Origin: Saprospiraceae bacterium
Lineage (GTDB): Bacteria > Bacteroidota > Bacteroidia > Chitinophagales > Saprospiraceae
NCBI GenBank assembly: GCA_021739645.1
Contig: JAIPBL010000062.1
Span: 1 to 36,840 of the forward strand
Length of the DNA: 36,840 bases
Reading direction: 5' to 3'
Part shown: piece after piece, positions 1-7,272 of the stretch
How the letters are laid out: each line of letters begins with the position of its first letter
Position numbering within the stretch: the stretch's first letter is position 1
Position numbers and translations under genes: made by a program
Notes under the pieces: generated by a model
What the model saw: the letters and a program-made list of their open reading frames with translations, nothing else
Database searches by the model: none
Told to the model about the DNA's origin: nothing

Positions 1-8
1 TTTGAAAA

Positions 9-23
9 GCCCCCATAGGGGGC
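9..23 (-). terminator. GC-rich hairpin, possible terminator
   Basis: GCCCCC and GGGGGC flank a 3-nt loop. Read on the minus strand the stem is followed by TTTTCAAA, so it could end a minus-strand transcript; on the plus strand there is no T-run. Bases 1-158 otherwise hold no gene that I can see. Confidence 0.3.
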
Positions 24-101
24 CTGCCCTCAATACGTGTTCCTAACGGCCCTCATGACTTGAAAACGTGCTATTTTTAAGGCAAAGCCGAAAGAACATA
101 A

Positions 102-120
102 CCACCTGCAAAGCAGGTGG
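102..120 (+). terminator. 8-bp perfect hairpin upstream of the first gene
   Basis: CCACCTGC, an AAA loop, then GCAGGTGG, followed by ATTTCTAATTT. It lies 38 nt before the start codon at 159. It may end an upstream transcript or be a leader hairpin; the T-run is weak. Confidence 0.35.
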
Positions 121-158
121 ATTTCTAATTTGCATTAAACAATCAAAATTTTCAAAAA

Positions 159-1367
159 ATGAAAAAGCAACATCGTAATTTTTGGTTTACATTCATCATC
201 TTTTCAATCATGGGTGTGACTATGTACTTCGGCAGTTGTACCCACGATGATCAAGACTTGGACGAATTCATTCCTGAGGCAACAATAAATGACACCGAGC
301 TTCTTTCCAAAAAAGTAACGACAGCACCTACAGTTGATGGAACTATTGATGCAGTTTGGGATAGTGCGAAAAAATTAATTGGAACCGCCACTGTGCCGGA
401 TCCGGGACAAGATGTTTTCAAAGGTTATGTTGGGGACTCTTACAATTTCACAATGAGGTCACTCTACGACACAGAAAACATCTACTTATTGGTTGAGTGG
501 AACGACAAAGACAACTCACAAGACCGGGAAACTTGGTTCTTCGACAGTGAAGCAAAAAGGTGGGAAGAGGAAAGCAGGTGGCCAACCTTCAACGCTTCCG
601 GTCAAATGACCCGACAGGCATTTTATGAGGACAAACTTGCAATTCTTTGGAATGTAAATAACTCTGTGGCTGATTGGGATAAAACTTCGTGCTATGCCAC
701 TTGCCACACCGGACTAAGCGCAGCTGACGGCCTTGCAAGGCACTACACCAATGCAGCAGATGAGAAGATAGACATGTGGCACTGGAAAAGTGTTAGGGAA
801 GGTGTTTGGGGAGTTATGGACGACCAATACCAAGACAATACTACTCCGAATGGCCGCAAAAGCGACCCAAAAATCAGCGGAAGTTATACAGATAACAACC
901 AATCTTTGGCTATCACTGGTACAACTGACATGGTGAAGGTTCCTAAATACTTCATTCCTGGGAGGGAATACTACTACTGGATTACCAAAACTGAAATCGA
1001 CAACGGTACCGCCAAGCTCATCACGGCTGTGGATGCGGAAGGCAGGTTGACTTATGATGGTGGCGTGATTGACCCAAATGTTGACGGAGGATACCTCCAA
1101 GATGGAAGTATATCCGGGCCAAAGGGCATACCTAGTATTTACACTGAAAGAGTAACTGGTAACCGAGGCGACATTACTGCCAAATTCCAATACACTGGTT
1201 CGGGTTGGATACTTGAGATACAACGCAAACTTAACACTGGAGACGCTGAAAATGTGGACATCAACTTCGCCGATTTGTCCGACCAGTATTTCGGTATCGG
1301 CATCATGGACAATGCAGCCATTGCTCACGCCATAAAGGCAAATCTTTTGCTAAAGTTTGAGAAATAA
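159..1367 (+). CDS. EB_dh-type heme-binding lipoprotein (c-type cytochrome-like)
   Basis: A 402-residue secreted protein. The N-terminus has a hydrophobic stretch ending in the lipobox FGSC, so it is probably lipid-anchored at Cys27. Residues near 57-72 (APTVDGTIDAVWDSAK) and the later IYLLVEWNDKDNS and LAILWN segments resemble the heme-binding domain of the ethylbenzene/dimethylsulfide dehydrogenase gamma subunits (EB_dh family), which carry electrons from periplasmic oxidoreductases. A CYATCH motif near residue 178 has three, not two, residues between the cysteines, so covalent heme attachment is possible but atypical. The gene heads a run of cytochrome and redox genes and is followed by a strong hairpin at 1379. 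Function in this pathway is inferred from family and context; the partner enzyme is not in the window. Confidence 0.75.
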   Translation: MKKQHRNFWFTFIIFSIMGVTMYFGSCTHDDQDLDEFIPEATINDTELLSKKVTTAPTVDGTIDAVWDSAKKLIGTATVPDPGQDVFKGYVGDSYNFTMRSLYDTENIYLLVEWNDKDNSQDRETWFFDSEAKRWEEESRWPTFNASGQMTRQAFYEDKLAILWNVNNSVADWDKTSCYATCHTGLSAADGLARHYTNAADEKIDMWHWKSVREGVWGVMDDQYQDNTTPNGRKSDPKISGSYTDNNQSLAITGTTDMVKVPKYFIPGREYYYWITKTEIDNGTAKLITAVDAEGRLTYDGGVIDPNVDGGYLQDGSISGPKGIPSIYTERVTGNRGDITAKFQYTGSGWILEIQRKLNTGDAENVDINFADLSDQYFGIGIMDNAAIAHAIKANLLLKFEK

Positions 1368-1378
1368 ATTATCGCAAT

Positions 1379-1402
1379 GCCGGCCTTCGGGCCGGCTTCT
1401 TT
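1379..1402 (+). terminator. UUCG-capped hairpin terminator or attenuator
   Basis: GCCGGCC, TTCG tetraloop, GGCCGGC (1379-1396), followed by TTCTTTC. This very stable stem sits between two genes that look functionally linked, so it may be a partial terminator that lowers expression of the downstream genes. Confidence 0.7.
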
Positions 1403-1422
1403 CAATCTAAAAATATTCCATT

Positions 1423-1827
1423 ATGAAAAATATAAAAGTCATCGCAAGCGCAGCCTTGATTGGGATGGTTCTAATGTTCATGGGGAGCTGTTATTATGAC
1501 GAAGTGTTGCCTGAAGACTTGAAAGTTCAAGATGATGGCGCTTTAACAGACGCCAAATTCAGCACTGATATCCTACCAATTTTCAATTCTAGTTGTAGTG
1601 CTGCGGGATGCCATAATACTGGTGGTACTCCTCCAGACCTAACTCCTGCAAAGGCATATGATGCGTTAATTGGTGGTGGGTATATTGATACAGCGGTACC
1701 TGAAAACAGTGGACTCTACCAATGGATGAAAGGCAACAAAGGCATTCCAATGCCTATCACTGGTGCCAACCCTGCCTACAATGCAAAGGTTTTGGCCTGG
1801 ATAAAACAGGGCGCTCAAAACAATTAA
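1423..1827 (+). CDS. Small cytochrome c-like lipoprotein with a CX4CH heme motif
   Basis: A 134-residue lipoprotein; MKNIKVIASAALIGMVLMFMGSC ends in a lipobox with Cys23 as the anchor. The mature part contains TDILPIFNSSCSAAGCHNTGG near residues 48-68. The CSAAGCH motif has four residues between the cysteines instead of two. A distal PMP (residues 110-112) could supply an axial methionine. The fold resembles short cytochrome c domains found at the end of Bacteroidota lipoproteins. It sits 23 nt before a DUF5777 barrel gene, the same arrangement as the hexaheme lipoprotein and the second barrel downstream. The role as an electron carrier on the membrane surface is inferred. Confidence 0.75.
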   Translation: MKNIKVIASAALIGMVLMFMGSCYYDEVLPEDLKVQDDGALTDAKFSTDILPIFNSSCSAAGCHNTGGTPPDLTPAKAYDALIGGGYIDTAVPENSGLYQWMKGNKGIPMPITGANPAYNAKVLAWIKQGAQNN

Positions 1828-1850
1828 CCTAACCAGTAAATAATCTAATT

Positions 1851-2741
1851 ATGAAAAAGCATCTTAAAATATTCTTTCGTGCGCTGGTGGTTGTAAATAT
1901 CCTGCTCTTGGGTACAACGCTTTATGGACAAGAGGAGGAGAGCAGCAAAGACTTGCGCCCCGTGCGAAATATGTTTGAAAGCAGCTGGTTGTTAGACAAC
2001 CAATCAGTTTTGGTTCCTGTGAAAGGTACTTTTGGATTTGACATCCTTCACAGGTTTGGCGTAATTGACGGATACGATAATTTTTTTGGCCTATATGCCC
2101 CTTCAAATATTCGTTTGGGTTTTAGTTACGTACCCGTTGATAAATTAATGGTGGGTTTCGGCCTCACAAAATTTAACCTAACATGGGATATGAATGTCAA
2201 ATATGCCATATTAGAACAAGCCCGAATTGGAGGGTCGCCAATTAGTCTGACCTATTATGGCAATATGGCAATTGATACAAGAGACAAGGAAAAAACGCCC
2301 TATTTGAATGATTCAGACCGATTCTCCTACTTCCATCAGCTCATTTTAGCCAGAAAAGTTACTGACAAATTCTCATTACAGGTTGCTGGCAGCTTATCAC
2401 ATTTTAACACGGTAGAAGCCTACATCAATTCTGACAAGGAAATTGAGGGCATAATGAAAAACGACCATGTCGCAGTCTCAGTAGCAGGACGATACAAAGT
2501 TGGACCATGGCTGAATATCATTGGCAACTATGACCAACCAATAACCGAACACAAGCGGAACAATCCAAACCCAAATATTTCCTTTGGTATTGAGATGACG
2601 TCAAGCTCTCACCAGTTCCAGATTTTTGCAGGAAACTACTACAATATTATTCCTCAGCAGAACAACGTTTTCAACAAAAACAACTTCGGCGATAGCGAAA
2701 TTCTTATTGGTTTCAATATCATCCGTTGGTGGAATTTATAA
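1851..2741 (+). CDS. DUF5777-family outer-membrane beta-barrel protein, copy 1
   Basis: A 296-residue protein with an N-terminal signal peptide (cleavage near LYGQ-EEE) followed by alternating hydrophobic/aromatic segments typical of an outer-membrane barrel, ending in an aromatic-rich IIRWWNL. The RPVRNMFESSWLLDNQSVLVPVKGTF block, the GYDNFFGLYAPSNIR block and SSSHQFQIFAGNY are shared with a second copy in this window (11302-12186), so the two are paralogues. I recognise the family as DUF5777, whose molecular function is unknown. Its position directly behind a cytochrome lipoprotein suggests that it hosts or partners an electron carrier, but nothing in the sequence proves this. It is followed by a strong terminator. 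Confidence 0.8.
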   Translation: MKKHLKIFFRALVVVNILLLGTTLYGQEEESSKDLRPVRNMFESSWLLDNQSVLVPVKGTFGFDILHRFGVIDGYDNFFGLYAPSNIRLGFSYVPVDKLMVGFGLTKFNLTWDMNVKYAILEQARIGGSPISLTYYGNMAIDTRDKEKTPYLNDSDRFSYFHQLILARKVTDKFSLQVAGSLSHFNTVEAYINSDKEIEGIMKNDHVAVSVAGRYKVGPWLNIIGNYDQPITEHKRNNPNPNISFGIEMTSSSHQFQIFAGNYYNIIPQQNNVFNKNNFGDSEILIGFNIIRWWNL

Positions 2742-2746
2742 CCAAG

Positions 2747-2784
2747 AAAGGGTTGGGGCATTTATCTAATCCCCAACCCTTTTC
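2747..2784 (+). terminator. Rho-independent terminator after the first DUF5777 gene
   Basis: A perfect 12-bp stem: AAAGGGTTGGGG (2747-2758) pairs with CCCCAACCCTTT (2771-2782) across a 12-nt loop, with a short T-run. It separates the first cytochrome/barrel set from the ferredoxin-NrfD set. Confidence 0.8.
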
Positions 2785-2802
2785 CATGCAAATGTTTTCA
2801 AA

Positions 2803-3048
2803 ATGAGCAACATGAAGAATGATAAACCCTCCCGCCGCAAATTTCTTTCCCTTGGTTTATTGGGCGGTGCCAGTTTGCTGGCTGGAAAGGCTGAAGCAAA
2901 AACACCATTAGAAAGTGGAGAAACTGTAAAAATGCTCACGCCAGATGGCCAATTGGTGGAAGTGGACAAAGCTGTGCTGGATGCAATGAGCACCGAGCAC
3001 AAGGCAACCAATAAAACAATACTTGATTGGACAAATCAGGTGAAATAG
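2803..3048 (+). CDS. Small twin-arginine signal protein
   Basis: An 81-residue protein. PSRRKFLSLGLLGGASLLAGKAEA is a textbook twin-arginine (Tat) signal, leaving a mature chain of only about 50 residues. The mature part has VKMLTPDGQLVEVDKAVLDAM, nearly identical to VKLLSPDGKLVEVDSKHL in the ferredoxin encoded next (3120-4064). It carries no cysteines or heme motif. It could be a small subunit or Tat-cotransported partner of the ferredoxin, or a remnant of a duplicated N-terminal region. The complete Tat motif and intact reading frame favour a real gene. Confidence 0.65.
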   Translation: MSNMKNDKPSRRKFLSLGLLGGASLLAGKAEAKTPLESGETVKMLTPDGQLVEVDKAVLDAMSTEHKATNKTILDWTNQVK

Positions 3049-3119
3049 CAACCACTAGGAGATAGTATAACCACTAGTTTCCAGTACTTTTTTTTTGCCA
3101 AATTTTCAAAAAGACAACC

Positions 3120-4064
3120 ATGCAAAATTCTGACAATACGCACGGGAATGAAAGAAGAGACTTCATAAAACTCACTGTTTTGGGAGCTGCCGCTGCAGCA
3201 TGTGGGAGTGCCATTTGTTCCTGTGGCAACAAAGAAGAAGCGGGGAAAAAGGTGAAGCTGCTCTCGCCCGATGGAAAATTGGTCGAGGTAGATTCCAAAC
3301 ACCTAAGACCCGTACACAAAACTGTGGGCGTATCAACCGAGGAAGCTCGACTCGGCATCCCTGGCCGCAAATTCGTGATGGTGATTGACCTTGCAAAATG
3401 CAGTAACGCCCGAAAGTGTGTTTCGGCATGTCAGAAAATGCACCACTTGCCAGAAGAAAAAGAGTGGCTCCAAGTGAAACTGATGATGGACAACCCAGAA
3501 TCGGCGCCGTATTGGTTTCCAAAAACCTGCTTTCATTGTGACAACCCACCTTGTGTGAAAGTTTGCCCAGTAGATGCTACTTTCAAGCGCCAGGACGGAT
3601 TGGTACTGATTGATAGCGACCGGTGCATCGGCTGCAAGTTTTGCATGGCTGCCTGCCCATATTCTACCCGGGTTTTCAACTGGAGCGAACCAGACCTGCC
3701 CGAAGATATCGCCGGTCTTTGTTACTCTCCAGAAACCAGTGTTCCAAGCCAAGTTGGTACCGTCGAAAAATGCGACTTCTGTCCAGACATGGTTCGTGCA
3801 GGCGAACTTCCCGATTGCGTCACCGCCTGCCCAAATGGTGTGTTCTATTTTGGTGATGAGAATGAAGACGTGGTGTCCAATGGAGAAGAAACAGTCAGGT
3901 TCTCACAATTGATAAAAGACAAGGCAGGCTACCGTTTCATGGAAGACCTAGGTACTCAACCCCGGGTTTGGTACCTACCACCAAACGACCGGTTATTCCC
4001 GGTTGAGCGCGGTCTTGACGACTTGCCAGATAATATCAAGGATAGGTTCAATGATGTCATGTAA
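3120..4064 (+). CDS. Tat-exported multi-cluster 4Fe-4S ferredoxin (HybA/NrfC-like)
   Basis: A 314-residue iron-sulfur electron-transfer subunit. The Tat signal ERRDFIKLTVLGAAAAACGSA predicts periplasmic location; a CSCG follows. Four cysteine groups are visible: CSNARKCVSAC near residues 94-104, CFHCDNPPCVKVCP near 138-151, CIGCKFCMAACP near 169-180, and CDFC...CVTACP near 219-238. The first group lacks the second cysteine of the usual CxxCxxCxxxC, a pattern I associate with a subfamily carrying a CxNARKC motif. Together with the NrfD-type protein encoded next it forms a quinone-linked electron-transfer module of the CISM type. No molybdopterin catalytic subunit is encoded here, so the electron donor or acceptor is unknown. 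Confidence 0.88.
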   Translation: MQNSDNTHGNERRDFIKLTVLGAAAAACGSAICSCGNKEEAGKKVKLLSPDGKLVEVDSKHLRPVHKTVGVSTEEARLGIPGRKFVMVIDLAKCSNARKCVSACQKMHHLPEEKEWLQVKLMMDNPESAPYWFPKTCFHCDNPPCVKVCPVDATFKRQDGLVLIDSDRCIGCKFCMAACPYSTRVFNWSEPDLPEDIAGLCYSPETSVPSQVGTVEKCDFCPDMVRAGELPDCVTACPNGVFYFGDENEDVVSNGEETVRFSQLIKDKAGYRFMEDLGTQPRVWYLPPNDRLFPVERGLDDLPDNIKDRFNDVM

Positions 4065-4148
4065 GCTGTTGCTTTTTGATAGTATTCCCTTGCTAAATTG
4101 AGTAACGGAAGGCAATAATCAACCAACAACAAACAACTGCTAATAATT

Positions 4149-5459
4149 ATGAAAGCTTCCATTTCAGCCAGCGAAAGACTCAAATATTTTGCTCCGCAAA
4201 TCGAAAAAACAAGTCTCAGCACCAAGGTTTGGATAGTCATTTTGTTGATGTTCATAGCTGCAGGGGGTGTAGCATTGTACCAACAAATTGCTATTGGCCA
4301 CGTCGTCACAGGCATGAGGGACAACGTCATTTGGGGGTTGTACATCGCCAATTTCATTTTCTTTATTGGTATCAGTTATGCCGGGGCCATTTTGTCTGGT
4401 GTGCTCTATGTTTTTAAAGTTCCTTGGCGGAGGCCAATTGTGCGAATTGCGGGGCTGGTTACCATCGCAGCGGGGTTGATAGGCCCGGTATTCATCTTGC
4501 TTTGCATCGGGCGATTCGACCGGATGCACCACTTGTTCCTTTATCCCCGTCTTCAGTCTCCCATCACTTGGGACGTGATGGCCATTTGCACCTATTTGGT
4601 AGGAGCAGTGCTTTATTTGTACTTGACATTGATCAGGGATTTTTCTTTGTACAGTGATGCGGATTTCCTCAACATCCCAAACTGGAAAAGGAAACTTTAC
4701 AAAACGCTATCGCTTGGTTACAAGGGTACGGGAGTACAGAAAAAGCAACTGAAATCAGCAACCAGGCTATTGGCCATCGTGATGATTCCGTTGGTAGTCA
4801 TCATCTCCTCTGTGCTTTCATGGATATTCGGCATGACGCTACGGCCAGGATGGCATAGTTCCATTTTTGGCCCCTACTTCGTAATTGCCTCCATACTCAC
4901 CGGCGTTGGTGTTATCATCATCATTATGTGGACTTTCAGAAGGCTGTATAATTTGAAAGAATACCTAACCGACAAGCATTTTACCTACATGGGTTTCATC
5001 ATGCTGGTACTGGCAGCTGGCTATGGGTATTTCAGTTTTTCAGAATACCTAACTGGATGGTATGGATCCGAAAAATGGGACTCAGAGGTATTGTCCAAAC
5101 TATTTAACACAAACGAGTACGGTTGGTGGTTTTTATTCTCCAACATTTTCGCCATCGTCCTGCCAATTCTAGTTGTAGCCTTACCCAAATTGCGTAAGCC
5201 AGGGCCGATAGCTTTCTCCGCATTGTTGATGGTTTTTGCTATGTGGGTAAAACGCTATCTGATTGTAGTGCCAACACTGGAAACGCCATTGCTCCCGGTG
5301 CAAGATACAAGAATGGAGTACGTCCACTACGCTGCCACATGGCAGGAATGGGCATTGACATTTGCAGGCATCGCTACATTCCTTCTCATTTTTATCATAT
5401 CGTCAAAATTGGTGACCATCGTGCCTACTTCTGATTATATAGATGATGAAAAGGCATGA
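4149..5459 (+). CDS. NrfD/PsrC-family integral membrane quinone-reacting subunit
   Basis: A 436-residue polytopic membrane protein with about ten transmembrane segments, beginning near residue 25 (VWIVILLMFIAAGGVALY). The loop RFDRMHHLFLYPRLQSPITWDV near residues 124-145 is typical of NrfD/polysulfide reductase membrane subunits, which exchange electrons and protons with the quinone pool and dock the preceding ferredoxin. It starts 85 nt after that gene, in the classic FeS-NrfD order. The stop is followed 51 nt later by another membrane-anchored protein gene. Family assignment is firm; direction of electron flow cannot be read from sequence. Confidence 0.88.
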   Translation: MKASISASERLKYFAPQIEKTSLSTKVWIVILLMFIAAGGVALYQQIAIGHVVTGMRDNVIWGLYIANFIFFIGISYAGAILSGVLYVFKVPWRRPIVRIAGLVTIAAGLIGPVFILLCIGRFDRMHHLFLYPRLQSPITWDVMAICTYLVGAVLYLYLTLIRDFSLYSDADFLNIPNWKRKLYKTLSLGYKGTGVQKKQLKSATRLLAIVMIPLVVIISSVLSWIFGMTLRPGWHSSIFGPYFVIASILTGVGVIIIIMWTFRRLYNLKEYLTDKHFTYMGFIMLVLAAGYGYFSFSEYLTGWYGSEKWDSEVLSKLFNTNEYGWWFLFSNIFAIVLPILVVALPKLRKPGPIAFSALLMVFAMWVKRYLIVVPTLETPLLPVQDTRMEYVHYAATWQEWALTFAGIATFLLIFIISSKLVTIVPTSDYIDDEKA

Positions 5460-5510
5460 AGTAGATAAAACATCTTGGACCTATTTGAAATAATCAAAAA
5501 AATAACTGTC

Positions 5511-6461
5511 ATGGTTTCTAATATAAATCAACTACTGACATCCTTTGGCAAAATGGCTTTTGCATTGTTGCTCATCCTTTGGCTAACTCCGAGTAATCTT
5601 TTTGCACAAACCCCGCCTGCAACTGAGGAACCAACCGAAGAGGCTGCCGAAGCCGATGACGCTGCCGAGGCTGAAACTGAAGAGCCTGAAAAGTTCAGCT
5701 CGAAAATGAGCTTGAGCACCACCCAATACTTGGGGGACACCGTAGAACTTCAAGGGTTGTTAAGGGCCAAAATGGACAAGTCGTGGTCAGCAGTTCCAAA
5801 TGAGAAAGTCAGTTTTTTCGCCGTAGGCGATGAAGATGAGAAGGCGTTGGGCGAGATGGTGACCAATGCTAAAGGCATCGCAAAATTAAGAATCAGTGCG
5901 AAAGCGATGGCGCTCAACGCTGATGGATACCTTGCATTCGCCGCCAGGTTTGCGGGAAACGATGAGCTGGAAGAAAGTGATGGCGATGCCAATATCGTGA
6001 GGGCCAGCATGAAATTGACGCCGGTTAAAGAAGATAGTACTATCACCATTTCATTGAATGTTACGGCACCTTCTGCTGATGGTGAAACGCCCATAGCTGA
6101 GGCTGACGTAGTGATTTATGTGAAAAGGATGGTGGGCCGACTGAAAGTTGGAGAAGGCACGACCGATGAAGAAGGCAATGTGGATATTGACTTCCCTACC
6201 GACTTGGCTGGCGATGACTTGGGCAACCTATTCATCACTGCGCTGATTGAAGATTATGAGGAATACGGAAACATCGCAGCCGCAACTGTACAACCTTGGG
6301 GAAGGCCAATTTCTTACAAGATTAGTGAATTGCCAAAATCACTTTGGAGCCCCAACCCTCCGAATTGGATGGTGATTACCTTCTTTGTAATGATGGCCGC
6401 TGTTTGGGGGCATTATGCAGTTGTACTGTATAAACTCTCTCAACTAAAGAAAGCAAGCTAA
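5511..6461 (+). CDS. Signal-peptide protein with acidic linker and C-terminal membrane anchor, function unknown
   Basis: About 316 residues from the ATG at 5511; an in-frame TTG at 5475 would add 12 unconvincing residues, and an ATG at 5553 would also leave a signal peptide. After the signal (LLLILWLTPSNLFAQ) comes an acidic, Ala/Glu-rich linker, then a beta-rich region with two Ig-like or carboxypeptidase-regulatory-like repeats (VSFFAVGDEDEKALGEMVTNAKG and ADVVIYVKRMVGRLKVGEGTTDEEG). One transmembrane helix lies near the C-terminus (WMVITFFVMMAAVWGHYAVVLY). It is thus probably anchored in the inner membrane with its body in the periplasm. Its place between the NrfD gene and a cytochrome c gene suggests an accessory or assembly role. 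I do not recognise a named family. Confidence 0.7.
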   Translation: MVSNINQLLTSFGKMAFALLLILWLTPSNLFAQTPPATEEPTEEAAEADDAAEAETEEPEKFSSKMSLSTTQYLGDTVELQGLLRAKMDKSWSAVPNEKVSFFAVGDEDEKALGEMVTNAKGIAKLRISAKAMALNADGYLAFAARFAGNDELEESDGDANIVRASMKLTPVKEDSTITISLNVTAPSADGETPIAEADVVIYVKRMVGRLKVGEGTTDEEGNVDIDFPTDLAGDDLGNLFITALIEDYEEYGNIAAATVQPWGRPISYKISELPKSLWSPNPPNWMVITFFVMMAAVWGHYAVVLYKLSQLKKAS

Positions 6462-6620
6462 TTTTGGCGATTCAGAAAAAAAGTGACAAGGAAAATGATA
6501 ATAATCAGTTACTTTCGGGATTAATGTCCGTCAACAGAACTTGGAAAGCCTGTTCCTTTGCACTTGAAAACAAGCTTCTAAAGAATAGCTTTCTTTTAAT
6601 TCACAATAAAATCATTCGAT

Positions 6621-7019
6621 ATGAAAAGTAAGATTTTTTCAGTTTTAATGCTCATCTCGGCCGCCCTCGTTGGTATGGCATTCGTGACTACCGACTTACA
6701 GACTAAACCTTGGCCTGTACCTGACAAGTACAAGAAAATGGAAAATACTGTGAAATATGACAAAAAAGTTGCTGCTGCACTTTGGAATAAGCACTGCAAG
6801 TCATGCCACGGTAAAGACGGTTTGGGAGATGGACCAAAAGCTGCACAGTTGGACACCGAAGCAGGTGACTTTTCAACTGCTACTTTCCAAAAACAATCCG
6901 ACGGTGCTATGTTCTACAAAACTTTCGAAGGCCGTGACGATATGCCGACCTACAAAAAGAAAATACCAGACGCAGAGGATATCTGGCAATTGGTTCATTA
7001 CATGCGGGAATTCAAATAG
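6621..7019 (+). CDS. Monoheme periplasmic cytochrome c
   Basis: A 132-residue protein with an N-terminal signal/anchor (IFSVLMLISAALVGMAFV) and one classical heme site, HCKSCHGKDGLGDG near residues 58-71. The DDMPTY segment near residue 112 supplies the likely axial methionine, and IWQLVHYMREF at the C-terminus is the usual final helix of class I cytochromes c. It probably shuttles electrons between the NrfD-type module and other carriers. A 159-bp gap separates it from the gene upstream, and a terminator follows at 7061, so it may be its own transcript. Assignment as cytochrome c is secure; partners are inferred. Confidence 0.88.
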   Translation: MKSKIFSVLMLISAALVGMAFVTTDLQTKPWPVPDKYKKMENTVKYDKKVAAALWNKHCKSCHGKDGLGDGPKAAQLDTEAGDFSTATFQKQSDGAMFYKTFEGRDDMPTYKKKIPDAEDIWQLVHYMREFK

Positions 7020-7060
7020 TCAAGGTTTCCAGAAGTAATTATTTTTTAGATTAGTGAAAG

Positions 7061-7095
7061 AGAAAGGCGATGGATTTTATCTGTCGCCTTTTTCT
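7061..7095 (+). terminator. Rho-independent terminator after the monoheme cytochrome
   Basis: AAAGGCGA (7063-7070) pairs with TCGCCTTT (7084-7091) across a 13-nt loop, followed by TTCT. The rest of 7096-7272 is AT-rich with no gene that I can support. Confidence 0.75.
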
Positions 7096-7272
7096 ATTGC
7101 ACCAAATACTCATCCGCATAAAAGCCGATAAAAGCTGAATTGAACCTTACCAAATAAATGATAAAGGTTAAAAATTATGGTGATTTATCTCACCATTGCA
7201 CCTTGGCCTTATGGATATCATTGCTACGGGAAATTTCATGAAATTACCTATCAAAAAGTAACACCGAATCAC

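Noticed and set aside
714-1328. Minus-strand open frame of 204 codons
   Set aside because: Lies entirely antisense to the EB_dh-type lipoprotein gene, whose signal peptide and domain are convincing; the antisense product has no recognisable features.
7177-7272. Upstream start of the ResB-type gene
   Set aside because: The added 32 residues are not hydrophobic and do not resemble the start of ResB proteins; the ATG at 7273 leads directly into the first membrane helix region.
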